A DNA stretch of 8,199 bases from Actinomycetota bacterium (GTDB taxonomy: Bacteria > Actinomycetota > Acidimicrobiia > Spongiisociales > ZC4RG35): the NCBI GenBank assembly GCA_022615295.1, contig JAKEHF010000243.1, positions 1-8,199 of the forward strand. Reading direction: 5' to 3'. This document shows, piece by piece, positions 1-6,537 of the stretch (the stretch's first letter is position 1; every line of letters starts with the position of its first letter). Made by a program: the position numbers and the translations under genes. The notes under the pieces are model-generated. The model was not told where the DNA came from. It saw only the letters and a list, made by a program, of their open reading frames with translations, and searched no databases.

Positions 1-304
1 GCTGGCGGCGGAGGTGACGGCGATGCGGGTCTCCCCGATGGTGATCGCAAACGACTACCGCCATCCGGTCGTGGTGGCCCGTGACGGCGGCAGCATCGAC
101 GTGCTCAGCGAGGGGAGGTTCGAGCTCGGGATCGGGACGGGATGGATCCGGGAGCAGTACCAGTCCGTAGGTCTGACTTACGACCCGCCCCGAGTCCGTG
201 TCGACCGTTTCGAGGAGGCGCTCAAGGTCATCGAGGGATGCTGGGGAGGGGAGCCGTTCACTTTCGAGGGCGAGCTCTATCGGGTGGAGGGGGTGACCTG
301 TCCT
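1..304 (+). pseudogene. LLM-class (F420-dependent-like) oxidoreductase, internal fragment
   Basis: The frame is open from base 2 and reads LAAEVTAMRVSP, then VLSEGRFELGIGTGW and a VDRFEEALKVIEG segment. This resembles the central part of luciferase-like, probably F420-dependent oxidoreductases of the MSMEG_2516 type: the strand carrying the (E/D)LG(I/L)GxGW motif, then the helix before the variable insertion. The N-terminus lies outside the window. Recognisable similarity stops at about residue 100 (YRVEGVTCPP), where family members continue into a PxPVQxPxPP motif and the second half of the barrel. From there the frame runs antisense through the neighbouring transporter to base 799 and is not credible protein. 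The break coincides with the left arm of a 16-bp inverted repeat. The substrate cannot be inferred; cofactor F420 is a family inference. Confidence 0.72.
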
Positions 305-357
305 CCGTTCTGTGAAGATCTTCACGCACATAGCCCCAGAGGATCTTCACAGAACGG
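305..357. repeat. Perfect 16-bp inverted repeat with 21-nt loop
   Basis: The arm CCGTTCTGTGAAGATC at 305-320 is exactly repeated in inverse orientation at 342-357. The left arm also contains most of a 14-bp palindrome, GTGAAGATCTTCAC (312-325). The repeat lies 7 bp beyond the transporter stop codon on the minus strand and at the point where the oxidoreductase fragment loses similarity. It could be a transcription terminator shared by the convergent genes, but there is no T-run on either side and the stem is not especially GC-rich. It could instead be a scar of a rearrangement or a fold-back artefact. Confidence 0.75.
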
Positions 358-364
358 TTGGAGG

Positions 365-811
365 TCAGACGTTCGAGGTGCCCCCGACCACCAGCCAGGT
401 GCCAAAGACGACGAGGGCGATCCCGGCGAGACGACGGGGGTCGAGGGTGTTGGCCCGGGCGAACCAGCCGAAGTGGTCGATGAGCGCCGCCAGGATGAGG
501 GTGGACCCGGTGAAGAGGGTGAGACCCGCTCCCAGACCGAGCCGGTTCACCGATATCCCCAGACTGGCCACCACCACCAGACCCATGAGACCGGCGGTCA
601 CCGCCCACCAGGGGACCTCACGCAGGCTCGACCATTGGCCACCGCCAAAGGCCACCATCAGCAACCCGATCGCCAGCCCTCCCCCGCCGTAGGTGATGAA
701 GGTCGAGGCCAGGGTGCCCACCCTGTCCTCCATCACGCCAAGGAACTGGGACTGCAAGGCCCCGGCGAGGCCACCGAGGACACCGAGGAGGACCACTAAC
801 CAGATGCTCAT
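365..811 (-). CDS. YdcZ/DUF606-type small DMT-superfamily transporter
   Basis: A 148-residue integral membrane protein with about five hydrophobic helices near residues 2-22, 32-54, 67-88, 94-112 and 126-144. Length, the Gly-rich first helix (LGGLAGALQSQFLG) and the PWWAVTAGLMG turn fit the YdcZ (DUF606) branch of the drug/metabolite transporter superfamily, small proteins of mostly unknown substrate. The ATG (811-809) overlaps the TGA of the upstream mannosylglycerate synthase as ATGA, so the two are probably translationally coupled on one mRNA. GGA five bases before the ATG may serve as a weak ribosome binding site. The coupling invites a role in export or uptake of mannosylglycerate or a precursor, but that is inferred from position only. 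The gene appears complete. Confidence 0.85.
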   Translation of the reverse strand: MSIWLVVLLGVLGGLAGALQSQFLGVMEDRVGTLASTFITYGGGGLAIGLLMVAFGGGQWSSLREVPWWAVTAGLMGLVVVASLGISVNRLGLGAGLTLFTGSTLILAALIDHFGWFARANTLDPRRLAGIALVVFGTWLVVGGTSNV

Positions 812-1941
812 CGTGATCCATGGTGGTCGGCGCCGGCCTCGTAATAGCGGATGGTCGACTCGAGATAGGCGATGGCGGCGTCATAGCCCAGACGAGCCTG
901 GTCGGTGGTGTAGGCGAGGACCCGCATCAGCCAGAGACGGAAGGCGAGACTCTCCCACACCGGGTCGCCGAGAACGAACCTGTCGAGGAGGTCGCCCAGC
1001 ATCACCCCCCATGTCTCGGCGTCGAGGAACTCGTAGAAGGGCCGCTCACGGTTGCGCATCACCAGGTCGGCCATGGGGAGGGTCGCCGCAAGCTCGGCCT
1101 CGGCCGCGGTCCAACCCGTGGTGAGCAGGGCCGTGGTCCTCTCCAGGTCGTAGGCCACGGTCCGCTTCAGGTCCTCGGGAATCGGGGCCGGTGGGTCGGA
1201 GCGGAGCGTCGTTGTCGGCGCCGGCAACCCGCGCAACGACCGCACCGCGTCGAGACACTCGACGACCATGACCCGTATCTCGTCGAGCGAGCCATAGAGG
1301 GCGTGCCGCTTCCCGTCGGCGATGTGATGCTCCCAGAAGGGCAGACCCATGGCCACGGTTGCGTAGGTCAACATCGTGTCGATTCCCCAGTCGCTCCGCT
1401 CGACGACCCTCGGGTCGGCGGCGAGACGACGGACCGCCTCCCCGGTGAGGAGCATCTCGCCGCCTAGGGGCTGGCCGAGGCGGGGGAGGATGGTGCCGGG
1501 GAAGGAAATCGCCAACGCCGGCCGGGTCACCATCCAGGTGATCATGGCGTCGGTGGCGGCCCGGGGGAAGCGGTGGCGGACGATGTAATAGCCCCGGTCG
1601 GCGGTCTCCTCGGCGCCGTCGATCCAGTCCGGGCCGAAGTTGGTGATGTCGGCGTCATATATATGGACACGGTCGAACCCGACCTCGGCCGCCAGCCGTA
1701 GGGCGGTGTTGAGACCATCACCCTTGCCCGGGCGGAAACGCCCCATCCGCTCCTGAGGGAACACCCGGACCGGGGCCCCCGACACCTCCGAGGCGATCCG
1801 CTCAACGGCCTCCATGGTGTCGCCGTCACCGGCGGAGACCGCCCAAACCTCCTCGATTCGGGAGTGGCCGGCGGCATTGGCGAGATTGGATCCGACCACG
1901 GCCAGGTCCTCCTCCTTGAAGGGGAAGACCACCAGGCTCAT
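808..1941 (-). CDS. mgs: Mannosylglycerate synthase (GT78 family)
   Basis: A 377-residue GT-A glycosyltransferase predicted to transfer mannose from GDP-mannose to D-glycerate in one step, giving the compatible solute 2-O-alpha-mannosylglycerate in the cytoplasm. It follows the Rhodothermus marinus enzyme (about 397 residues) as I recall it: MSLVVFPFK at the N-terminus, RPGKGDG at 70-76, the metal-binding DAD at 96-98 inside YDADIT, RHRFPRAATDAMITW at 122-136, QPLGGE at 157-162, SDWGIDT at 183-189, and the second metal ligand His213 in ADGKRHALYG. The C-terminal helical domain is present, with an LMRVLAYT segment. The frame stays open upstream to 2148, but MSLVVFPFK is the family N-terminus, so the ATG at 1941 is chosen; no strong Shine-Dalgarno precedes it. 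The gene is divergent from the herA-like gene with about 58 bp between starts and coupled to the transporter downstream. The acceptor (glycerate rather than lactate or another acid) is by homology. Confidence 0.92.
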   Translation of the reverse strand: MSLVVFPFKEEDLAVVGSNLANAAGHSRIEEVWAVSAGDGDTMEAVERIASEVSGAPVRVFPQERMGRFRPGKGDGLNTALRLAAEVGFDRVHIYDADITNFGPDWIDGAEETADRGYYIVRHRFPRAATDAMITWMVTRPALAISFPGTILPRLGQPLGGEMLLTGEAVRRLAADPRVVERSDWGIDTMLTYATVAMGLPFWEHHIADGKRHALYGSLDEIRVMVVECLDAVRSLRGLPAPTTTLRSDPPAPIPEDLKRTVAYDLERTTALLTTGWTAAEAELAATLPMADLVMRNRERPFYEFLDAETWGVMLGDLLDRFVLGDPVWESLAFRLWLMRVLAYTTDQARLGYDAAIAYLESTIRYYEAGADHHGSR

Positions 1942-1986
1942 CCACAGAGCATGCCACGTGCCCGGGTTTCGGTCACCGGCGGGGTC

Positions 1987-1992
1987 TACGCT
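1987..1992 (+). promoter_or_regulatory. Candidate leaderless -10 element of the herA-like gene
   Basis: TACGCT fits the actinobacterial TANNNT -10 consensus and ends exactly 7 nt before the ATG at 2000, the spacing expected if transcription starts at the start codon. There is no convincing -35 element. The same geometry occurs before sbcD, which raises the plausibility. The 1942-1999 gap must also hold the mgs promoter, for which I see only a poor CATGCT hexamer. Confidence 0.4.
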
Positions 1993-1999
1993 CGGGATC

Positions 2000-3667
2000 A
2001 TGGTGGAGCCGAAGATGGTGGGCCGGGTCCTGGGGACCAGGGACGCCACACCGCTCGAGTTCTGGGTGGGCGTGGAGGAGGGGGAGTATCTCCAGCTGGA
2101 CGATGTGGTCGCCCTGGAGCGTCTCCTCCCCACCGGGGAGATGATCAAGATCTATGGCACGGTGGGTCAGGTGGTGGCCCGTCACGAAGGCGCCCGGTTC
2201 GACTCAGACGTCTTCCTCATCGAGGAGGGGGTGCTCCCCGCCGAGGTAACCGAGGCCGCCCAGGTGACCGCCACCCGCTTCGAGCCTGAGGTCTTCGTGC
2301 CGCCACGTCCCGGCCAGCCGGTGCACATCGCACGGGACGAGGAGAGGGACCGAGCGCTCTTCTTCGACCGCATGGAGAGCAGGCTCCCGGTGGGTCTCTC
2401 CCGGGGCGGGGAGCCGTTGTGGGTCAATCTGGAGTTCCTCAACGGGGAGCGTGGGGCCCACGTCAACATCTCCGGCATCTCCGGGGTGGCCACCAAGACC
2501 AGCTACGCCACGTTCCTCCTCCACTCCCTTTACAACTCGGGCGTGCTCGGGCCGGCTGCGGTGAACACCAAGAGCCTGATCTTCAACGTCAAGGGGGAGG
2601 ACCTGCTCCACCTCGACCGGCCCAACAACCGTCTGGACGATGAACAACGGGCCAGATACACCACCCTCGGCCTGCCCCCCACTCCCTTCCAGTCGGTGGC
2701 CATCTATGCCCCGCCACGGCCCCACGACCCCAACGCCGGCGCCGACGTCAACTCCCGTCATGACGTCACCTCGTTCTTCTGGACCCTGGAGCGCTTCTGT
2801 CACGACGACCTGCTTCCCTTCCTCTTCGCCGACGCCGAGGATGACCGGGCCCAATACACCATCGTCGTCTACAACGTGATGGCCCAGCTCAGACGGGCGG
2901 AGGCCACCGAGACCGGGGCGGTGAAGGTGGACGAGAAGACACTGCGCACCTTCCGCGAGCTCGCCGACCTCATCGCCGAGAAGGTCCAGGACGACGCCAC
3001 CCGTCACGACTGGGCGGGGCCGGCCATCGGGATGGGCACCGTCAACGCCTTCGTCCGTCGTCTCCTCGCCTCGGTTCGGCATGTTGAGCGGCTGATCCGC
3101 GCCGACGTCCCCGACCCGGAGCGCCACTCGATCGACCTCCAGACCCAGGTGACGGTGGTCGACCTCCACAATCTCAACGACCGGGCGAAGCGGTTCGTCG
3201 TCGGGGTCACCCTGAGACGGGCCTTCGAGGACAAGGAGACCGCCGGTCAGACCAAGGAGCTGCTCGTCGTCGTCCTCGACGAGCTGAACAAGTACGCCCC
3301 CCGGGAGGGGTCGAGCCCGATCAAAGAGGTGCTCCTCGACGTCGCCGAGAGGGGTCGGTCGCTGGGGGTGATCCTGATCGGTGCCGAGCAGACCGCTTCC
3401 GAGGTCGAGCGTCGGATCATCGCCAACTCCTCGATCCGTGTCGTGGGTCGTCTCGACTCCGCCGAGGCAGCGAGGGAGGAGTACGGGTTTCTCCCCGCCG
3501 TCCATCGTCAGAGGGCGACGATCGTCAAGCCGGGGACGATGCTGGTCAGCCAGCCCGAGATCCCCGTGCCATTGGTTCTCGAATTCCCCTTCCCCGCCTG
3601 GGCGACCCGGTCTTCGGAGGCGATCTCGGGCGCCGGCGGCCCTGAGGACCCGTTCACCGGGCTGTAG
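2000..3667 (+). CDS. HerA-like P-loop ATPase with HAS-barrel domain (DUF87 type)
   Basis: A 555-residue protein. It opens with a HAS-barrel-like domain (VGRVLGTRDATPLEFWVGV, about residues 7-110), followed by a HerA/FtsK-type hexameric ATPase core. The P-loop is at 159-168, GISGVATKTS, which has Thr instead of Gly before the Lys and is one residue longer than the classical motif. Walker B is LLVVVLDELN with Asp427-Glu428. A sensor-like Gln464 in GAEQT and Arg residues in IRVVGRL (480-485) resemble HerA sensor and finger positions. HerA ATPases pump DNA for end resection with NurA and Mre11-Rad50. Here the gene sits 77 bp before sbcD on the same strand, which supports a DNA-repair role. The start is ambiguous: ATG 2000 has a leaderless-type -10 in front, while in-frame ATG 2015 has GGTGGAG six bases upstream (550 residues). 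The longer frame from 1814 is rejected because it overlaps mgs coding sequence. Confidence 0.85.
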   Translation: MVEPKMVGRVLGTRDATPLEFWVGVEEGEYLQLDDVVALERLLPTGEMIKIYGTVGQVVARHEGARFDSDVFLIEEGVLPAEVTEAAQVTATRFEPEVFVPPRPGQPVHIARDEERDRALFFDRMESRLPVGLSRGGEPLWVNLEFLNGERGAHVNISGISGVATKTSYATFLLHSLYNSGVLGPAAVNTKSLIFNVKGEDLLHLDRPNNRLDDEQRARYTTLGLPPTPFQSVAIYAPPRPHDPNAGADVNSRHDVTSFFWTLERFCHDDLLPFLFADAEDDRAQYTIVVYNVMAQLRRAEATETGAVKVDEKTLRTFRELADLIAEKVQDDATRHDWAGPAIGMGTVNAFVRRLLASVRHVERLIRADVPDPERHSIDLQTQVTVVDLHNLNDRAKRFVVGVTLRRAFEDKETAGQTKELLVVVLDELNKYAPREGSSPIKEVLLDVAERGRSLGVILIGAEQTASEVERRIIANSSIRVVGRLDSAEAAREEYGFLPAVHRQRATIVKPGTMLVSQPEIPVPLVLEFPFPAWATRSSEAISGAGGPEDPFTGL

Positions 3668-3702
3668 CGGTGCGTCCCCGAGGACCCGTTCTCGGGCTGT
3701 AG
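3644..3702 (+). repeat. Imperfect tandem duplication of the herA-like 3' end
   Basis: The last 24 bases of the herA-like gene, including its TAG stop (3644-3667), recur 36 bp later at 3680-3702 with one base missing and one changed. Both copies read GAGGACCCGTTC followed by CGGGCTGTAG. The second copy also forms a 6-bp stem, CCCGAG (3677-3682) with CTCGGG (3691-3696), around an 8-nt loop. That might act as a weak terminator, although no T-run follows. Confidence 0.7.
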
Positions 3703-3731
3703 TGATCCCCGAATCTGTCAGACCCCGGCCA

Positions 3732-3737
3732 TACCAT
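3732..3737 (+). promoter_or_regulatory. Candidate leaderless -10 element of sbcD
   Basis: TACCAT matches TANNNT and ends 7 nt before the GTG at 3745. No Shine-Dalgarno sequence precedes that GTG, which is consistent with leaderless translation. No -35 is recognisable. sbcD could alternatively be transcribed only by read-through from the herA-like gene. Confidence 0.4.
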
Positions 3738-3744
3738 CGTCGGG

Positions 3745-4863
3745 GTGAGGATCCTCCACACATCGGACTGGCACGTCGGTCGTCGGATGCGGGGCCGTGA
3801 CCGCTCCGAGGAACATCGCGCCGTCCTCACCGAGCTGACGGAGATCGCCGCCGATCGCAAGGTCGACCTGACCCTGGTCGCCGGGGACCTCTTCGACACG
3901 GGGTCGCCGACACCGGTAGCCGAGGAGATCGTCTGGGACACGTTGCTCCGTCTTGCCGAGGTGGCGCCGGTGGTGATCGTCGCCGGGAACCACGACAACC
4001 CCACCCGGATCGACGCCGTGGCTCCCCTGCTGGGCAGGGCGGGCATCATCGCCATCGGTGCACCCCGGTCCCCCGACAGCGGTGGTCTGGTCGAGGTGGC
4101 CGGGGCCCGGATCGGTTTGCTCCCATTCGTCTCCCAGAAGGGGATCGTCAGGGCCGCCGAGATAATGGCCTCCGACCCCGACCAGAACGCCGGTCTCTAT
4201 CAGGAGCGGGTGCAACGTGTCGTGGAGCGTCTCACCGAGGGGATGGGCACCGACACCGTCAACCTCCTGGTGACCCATCTCACCGTGTTCGGGGCGGTCA
4301 CTGGTGGAGGGGAACGAGTCGCCCATGTCTTCGGCTATGCGGTGCCTCCCACGGTGTTCCCCGGTCATCTCTCCTATGTCGCCCTGGGACATCTCCATCG
4401 GCAGCAGAAGATCCCTCATCCCGGCGCTGTCTGGTACTCGGGCTCGCCGATGCAGCTCGACTTTGGCGAGGTAGACGACACCAAGGGTGTGCTGGTGGTC
4501 GAGGCCGGCCCCGGGAAGCCGGCGACGGTGACCACAGTGCCGATCGCCTCGGGGAGACGGCTGGTCACGGTCAAGGGTCGGCTCGAGGAGGTGCTCGCCA
4601 AGACCGACGATCTCGGCGAGGCCTATGTCAAGGTGGTGCTCACCGAGAAGGGGCGGGTGGGTCTCGCCGACGAGGTGCGTGCCGTCATCCCTGACGCCGT
4701 CGAGGTGATCCTGGAATCGCCGCAGGAGAGACTCTCCGACCCCGAGCCCCGCACCCGGCTCGACCCCCGGGACGCCTTCTCCCGCTATCTGGGGGAGCGG
4801 GGCGCCGTCGACACCCGGGTCGAATCCCTCTTCGCCGAGCTTCTCGACGAGGTGGGGACATGA
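3745..4863 (+). CDS. sbcD: Exonuclease SbcCD subunit D (Mre11-like nuclease)
   Basis: A 372-residue metallophosphoesterase-superfamily nuclease, the partner of SbcC. All phosphoesterase motifs are visible: SDWH (Asp8, His10), AGDLFDTG (Asp48), AGNHDNP (Asn82, His83), VTHLT (His178) and ALGHLHRQQ (His216, His218), which together bind the two-metal centre; YSGSP follows at 231-235. The C-terminal part (about 255-372) is the capping/SbcC-interaction region, with a final FAELLDEV helix typical of SbcD. The length is slightly below the usual 380-420. With SbcC it would open hairpins and degrade double-strand DNA ends. The GTG start is chosen because RILHTSDWH is the family N-terminus. The TGA stop overlaps the sbcC ATG as ATGA, so translational coupling is likely. 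Confidence 0.95.
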   Translation: MRILHTSDWHVGRRMRGRDRSEEHRAVLTELTEIAADRKVDLTLVAGDLFDTGSPTPVAEEIVWDTLLRLAEVAPVVIVAGNHDNPTRIDAVAPLLGRAGIIAIGAPRSPDSGGLVEVAGARIGLLPFVSQKGIVRAAEIMASDPDQNAGLYQERVQRVVERLTEGMGTDTVNLLVTHLTVFGAVTGGGERVAHVFGYAVPPTVFPGHLSYVALGHLHRQQKIPHPGAVWYSGSPMQLDFGEVDDTKGVLVVEAGPGKPATVTTVPIASGRRLVTVKGRLEEVLAKTDDLGEAYVKVVLTEKGRVGLADEVRAVIPDAVEVILESPQERLSDPEPRTRLDPRDAFSRYLGERGAVDTRVESLFAELLDEVGT

Positions 4864-5963
4864 GACCGCTCCGCGTCGAGGTGGAGGGTTTCAGCGCCTA
4901 TAGGAGCCGGGTAGAGGTCGACCTCAGCGGAGTGGCATTCTCCGATCTGCCCTTCTTCTCCCTCTCCGGGGCCACCGGCGCAGGGAAGTCGAGTCTGGTC
5001 GACGCCATGATCTTCGCCCTCTACGGGCGGATCCCCCGTCTCGGGGCCCGCGAGGTGGCGCCGGCGATCTCGGCGGGGACCGACCGGGCCCGTGTCCGTC
5101 TCGACTTCGAGGTGGGCGGGATGGCCCACACCGCGGTGCGGCTCGCCGTTCGCACCCCCAACGGGGCCACGGTGAAGGAGGCCCGTCTGGAGAGGGGTGA
5201 CACCGTGCTGGCCAGCGGGGCCGACAAGGTGACCGCAGCCGTCGAGGAGCTTCTCCGTCTCGGCTTCGAAGATTTCACCCGCACCGTGGTGCTTCCTCAG
5301 GGTGACTTCGCCCGTTTTCTCAACGCAACAAAGGCGGAGCGTCAGGCCCTGCTCCGGGGGATCCTCGGTCTCGAGGTCTACGGCCGGGTCCGGGACCTGG
5401 CCATCCAGAGACAGGCGGTGGCCACAGCCAAGGCAGAGGCCGCCAAGGGCCGCCTCGCCGGCCTCGACGTGCCCGCTCCCGACGACCTGGCAGCCTCGAA
5501 GACCCGTGTCGAGGCCTTGGAGACCCTGGCCAGGTCGGTGACCGAGCAGGAGAAGGAGCTGGAGGCTATCGCCGTCGAGATGTCCAGGGCCGAGGAGGTG
5601 GTGCGTCGTCTCGAGGACGCCGGGTTGCGTCTGAAGCGCGTCAACCCTCCCGACGACCTCGAGGAGCTGGGGGAGATGGTGCGTCGCGCCAAGGAGGCCC
5701 TGGCCGACGCCGAGGAGGCCCATAGTGCGGCGACGACGGCGAACCGTGAGGTGTCCGACGAGATCGCCGGCGGGCCCGATCCGGAGGTCGTTGCCGTGCA
5801 ACGACGCGCCCATGAGGAGCTGGCCCGCATCGCTGCCGATCTGGAGACCCTCGACCCCGCACCGGCGATGGCCGCACTCGAGGGCGCGGAGACCCGTCTC
5901 GTCGACGCCAAGGACACCGCCTCCGCGGCCCAGATACGGCGCGACGATCTCAGGGTGAAGGGC
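4860..5963 (+). pseudogene. sbcC: SbcC (Rad50-like SMC ATPase), 3'-truncated
   Basis: The first ~368 residues of an SMC-family ATPase. It begins with LRVEVEGFSAYRSRVEVDL, has a perfect Walker A GATGAGKSS at 37-45, and a Q-loop segment VVLPQGDFARFL with Gln147. From about residue 180 to 368 a charged Ala/Glu/Arg-rich coiled coil follows. A complete SbcC has about 1000 residues; the zinc-hook CxxC, the returning coil, the ABC signature and Walker B are all absent. The natural reading ends within IRRDDLRVKG. The next codons (MLPNRQRS...) are encoded by an integron attC site, and the frame stops at 6092. Protein from this allele should not form a working nuclease complex. Either the gene is interrupted by the integron or the join is an assembly artefact. 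Confidence 0.85.
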
Positions 5964-5968
5964 ATGCT

Positions 5969-6047
5969 GCCTAACCGACAGAGATCACCGGGCGGCAACA
6001 GGCGGCGAAGCCGGCTGTTGACGGTCCGGTGCATCGACGGGTTGGGC
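5969..6047 (-). repeat. attC: attC recombination site (79 bp) of the distal cassette
   Basis: Read on the minus strand, the site starts with GCCCAAC (R'', 6047-6041, fits RYYYAAC) and ends with GTTAGGC (R', 5975-5969, fits GTTRRRY). Between them the strand folds on itself: CACCGG pairs with CCGGTG, CAACAG with CTGTTG, and CGGC with GCCG around a TTC loop. Eight-base spacers separate the R and L boxes on each side. The length lies inside the known attC range of roughly 57-141 bp. The expected strand exchange is between G5975 and the following T of the minus strand. Beyond the R' core the sequence becomes sbcC. Confidence 0.9.
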
Positions 6048-6504
6048 GTCTCTCTGTGGCATGCCGCCGAGCGATGCAAGCGTTCGCTGTAACTCACTGA
6101 AGCCCTCGGTGACCTCGCCACTCGACGTGAGGACGATTCTGCGATAGAGGAAACGAGGCGCAAGAGTTTTTTCCATCTTTGCGGCCACCCACGCCGCCAG
6201 CTTACCTCGTGAACTCATTCGTCCAGGGCTGTCGGTAAAGAACGCATGCACGAGCAGAATTGACAAGTGCGCTTCGTCTTCTAGTACCGGCCAGAGCTTC
6301 AGAACATTAGTCGAAGGATGCTTCTGCTTCGTTTCGACTTCCAGCACAAGTGTCCGGCCAGAGGGCAACACCGCCGTTCCGTCCACCCGGCCCCACTCGC
6401 CAAGGCTAAGCCGCTCGTCGGAGAACTCAACGCCGAGGCGCTGCGTCAACACCTCGCGCACTAGAAATTCTGGACCACGTGCCATTGTCTATGAGACGCC
6501 CAAA
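5975..6504 (-). mobile_element. Integron gene cassette 2
   Basis: A 530-bp cassette bounded on the proximal side by GTTTGGGCGTC (minus strand, from 6505) and on the distal side by the cut point of the 79-bp attC. In a circular cassette the two ends must pair. GTTTGGGCGTC pairs with GACGCCCAAC of the attC R'' box except for one extra T, which supports the boundary. It carries one open reading frame in the usual cassette orientation. Confidence 0.8.
5985..6485 (-). CDS. Cassette-encoded PD-(D/E)xK-like protein, function unknown
   Basis: A 166-residue soluble protein I do not recognise by family. The pattern GRVDGT (Asp35), then a hydrophobic strand and LVLEVETKQ (Glu51, Lys53), with a possible helix Glu at 20 or 30, matches the spacing of the PD-(D/E)xK nuclease-like fold. 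That fold is found in restriction enzymes, repair nucleases and some inactive DNA-binding proteins. The remainder is alternating hydrophobic strands (LSILLVHAFF, RRIVLTSSG) and basic helices. Residues 147-166, rich in Pro, Ala and Gln, are encoded by the attC hairpin itself, so the native fold probably ends near residue 143. The ATG at 6485 lies 19 bp inside the cassette and has no clear ribosome binding site. A defence or DNA-processing role is possible but unproven. Confidence 0.7.
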   Translation of the reverse strand: MARGPEFLVREVLTQRLGVEFSDERLSLGEWGRVDGTAVLPSGRTLVLEVETKQKHPSTNVLKLWPVLEDEAHLSILLVHAFFTDSPGRMSSRGKLAAWVAAKMEKTLAPRFLYRRIVLTSSGEVTEGFSELQRTLASLGGMPQRDAQPVDAPDRQQPASPPVAAR

Positions 6505-6537
6505 CGCGAGAACTCAGGGGCGCGACGAAAGTTAGGT
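6499..6537 (-). repeat. attC: Short, degenerate attC-like site of cassette 1
   Basis: On the minus strand R'' is ACCTAAC (6537-6531), with the TAA stop of the upstream gene embedded in it, and the distal core is GTTTGGG (6505-6499), which departs from GTTRRRY at one position. The total is only 39 bp, below the usual minimum. Inside, only short CGCG/CGCG pairing is visible. The assignment rests mainly on the 10-bp complementarity between GACACCTAAC here and GTTAGGTGTC at the start of the same cassette (7051-7042), as expected for a circular cassette. Confidence 0.6.

Noticed and set aside
305..799. Continuation of the oxidoreductase frame to 799
   Set aside because: Beyond about residue 100 the translation is low-complexity antisense of the transporter gene and has no oxidoreductase motif.
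1942..2148. N-terminal extension of mannosylglycerate synthase by 69 residues
   Set aside because: The frame is open, but the family begins at MSLVVFPFK and the extension overlaps the start of the divergent herA-like gene.
2204..3763. Long open frame of 519 codons on the minus strand opposite the herA-like gene
   Set aside because: It is the third-position shadow of a high-GC gene. The translation is repetitive (runs of Gly, Val, Leu, Asp) with no motif, whereas the plus strand has clear HerA features.
3718..5813. Minus-strand open frames opposite sbcD and sbcC (3718-4419, 4785-5813)
   Set aside because: Their compositions are typical of antisense reading in GC-rich DNA, and the opposite strand carries unmistakable SbcD and SbcC motifs.
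5378..6163. Minus-strand frame of 261 codons crossing the attC/sbcC junction as a possible third cassette gene
   Set aside because: Most of it is antisense to sbcC coiled-coil sequence. Its Ser/Arg/Ala-rich translation has no recognisable domain.
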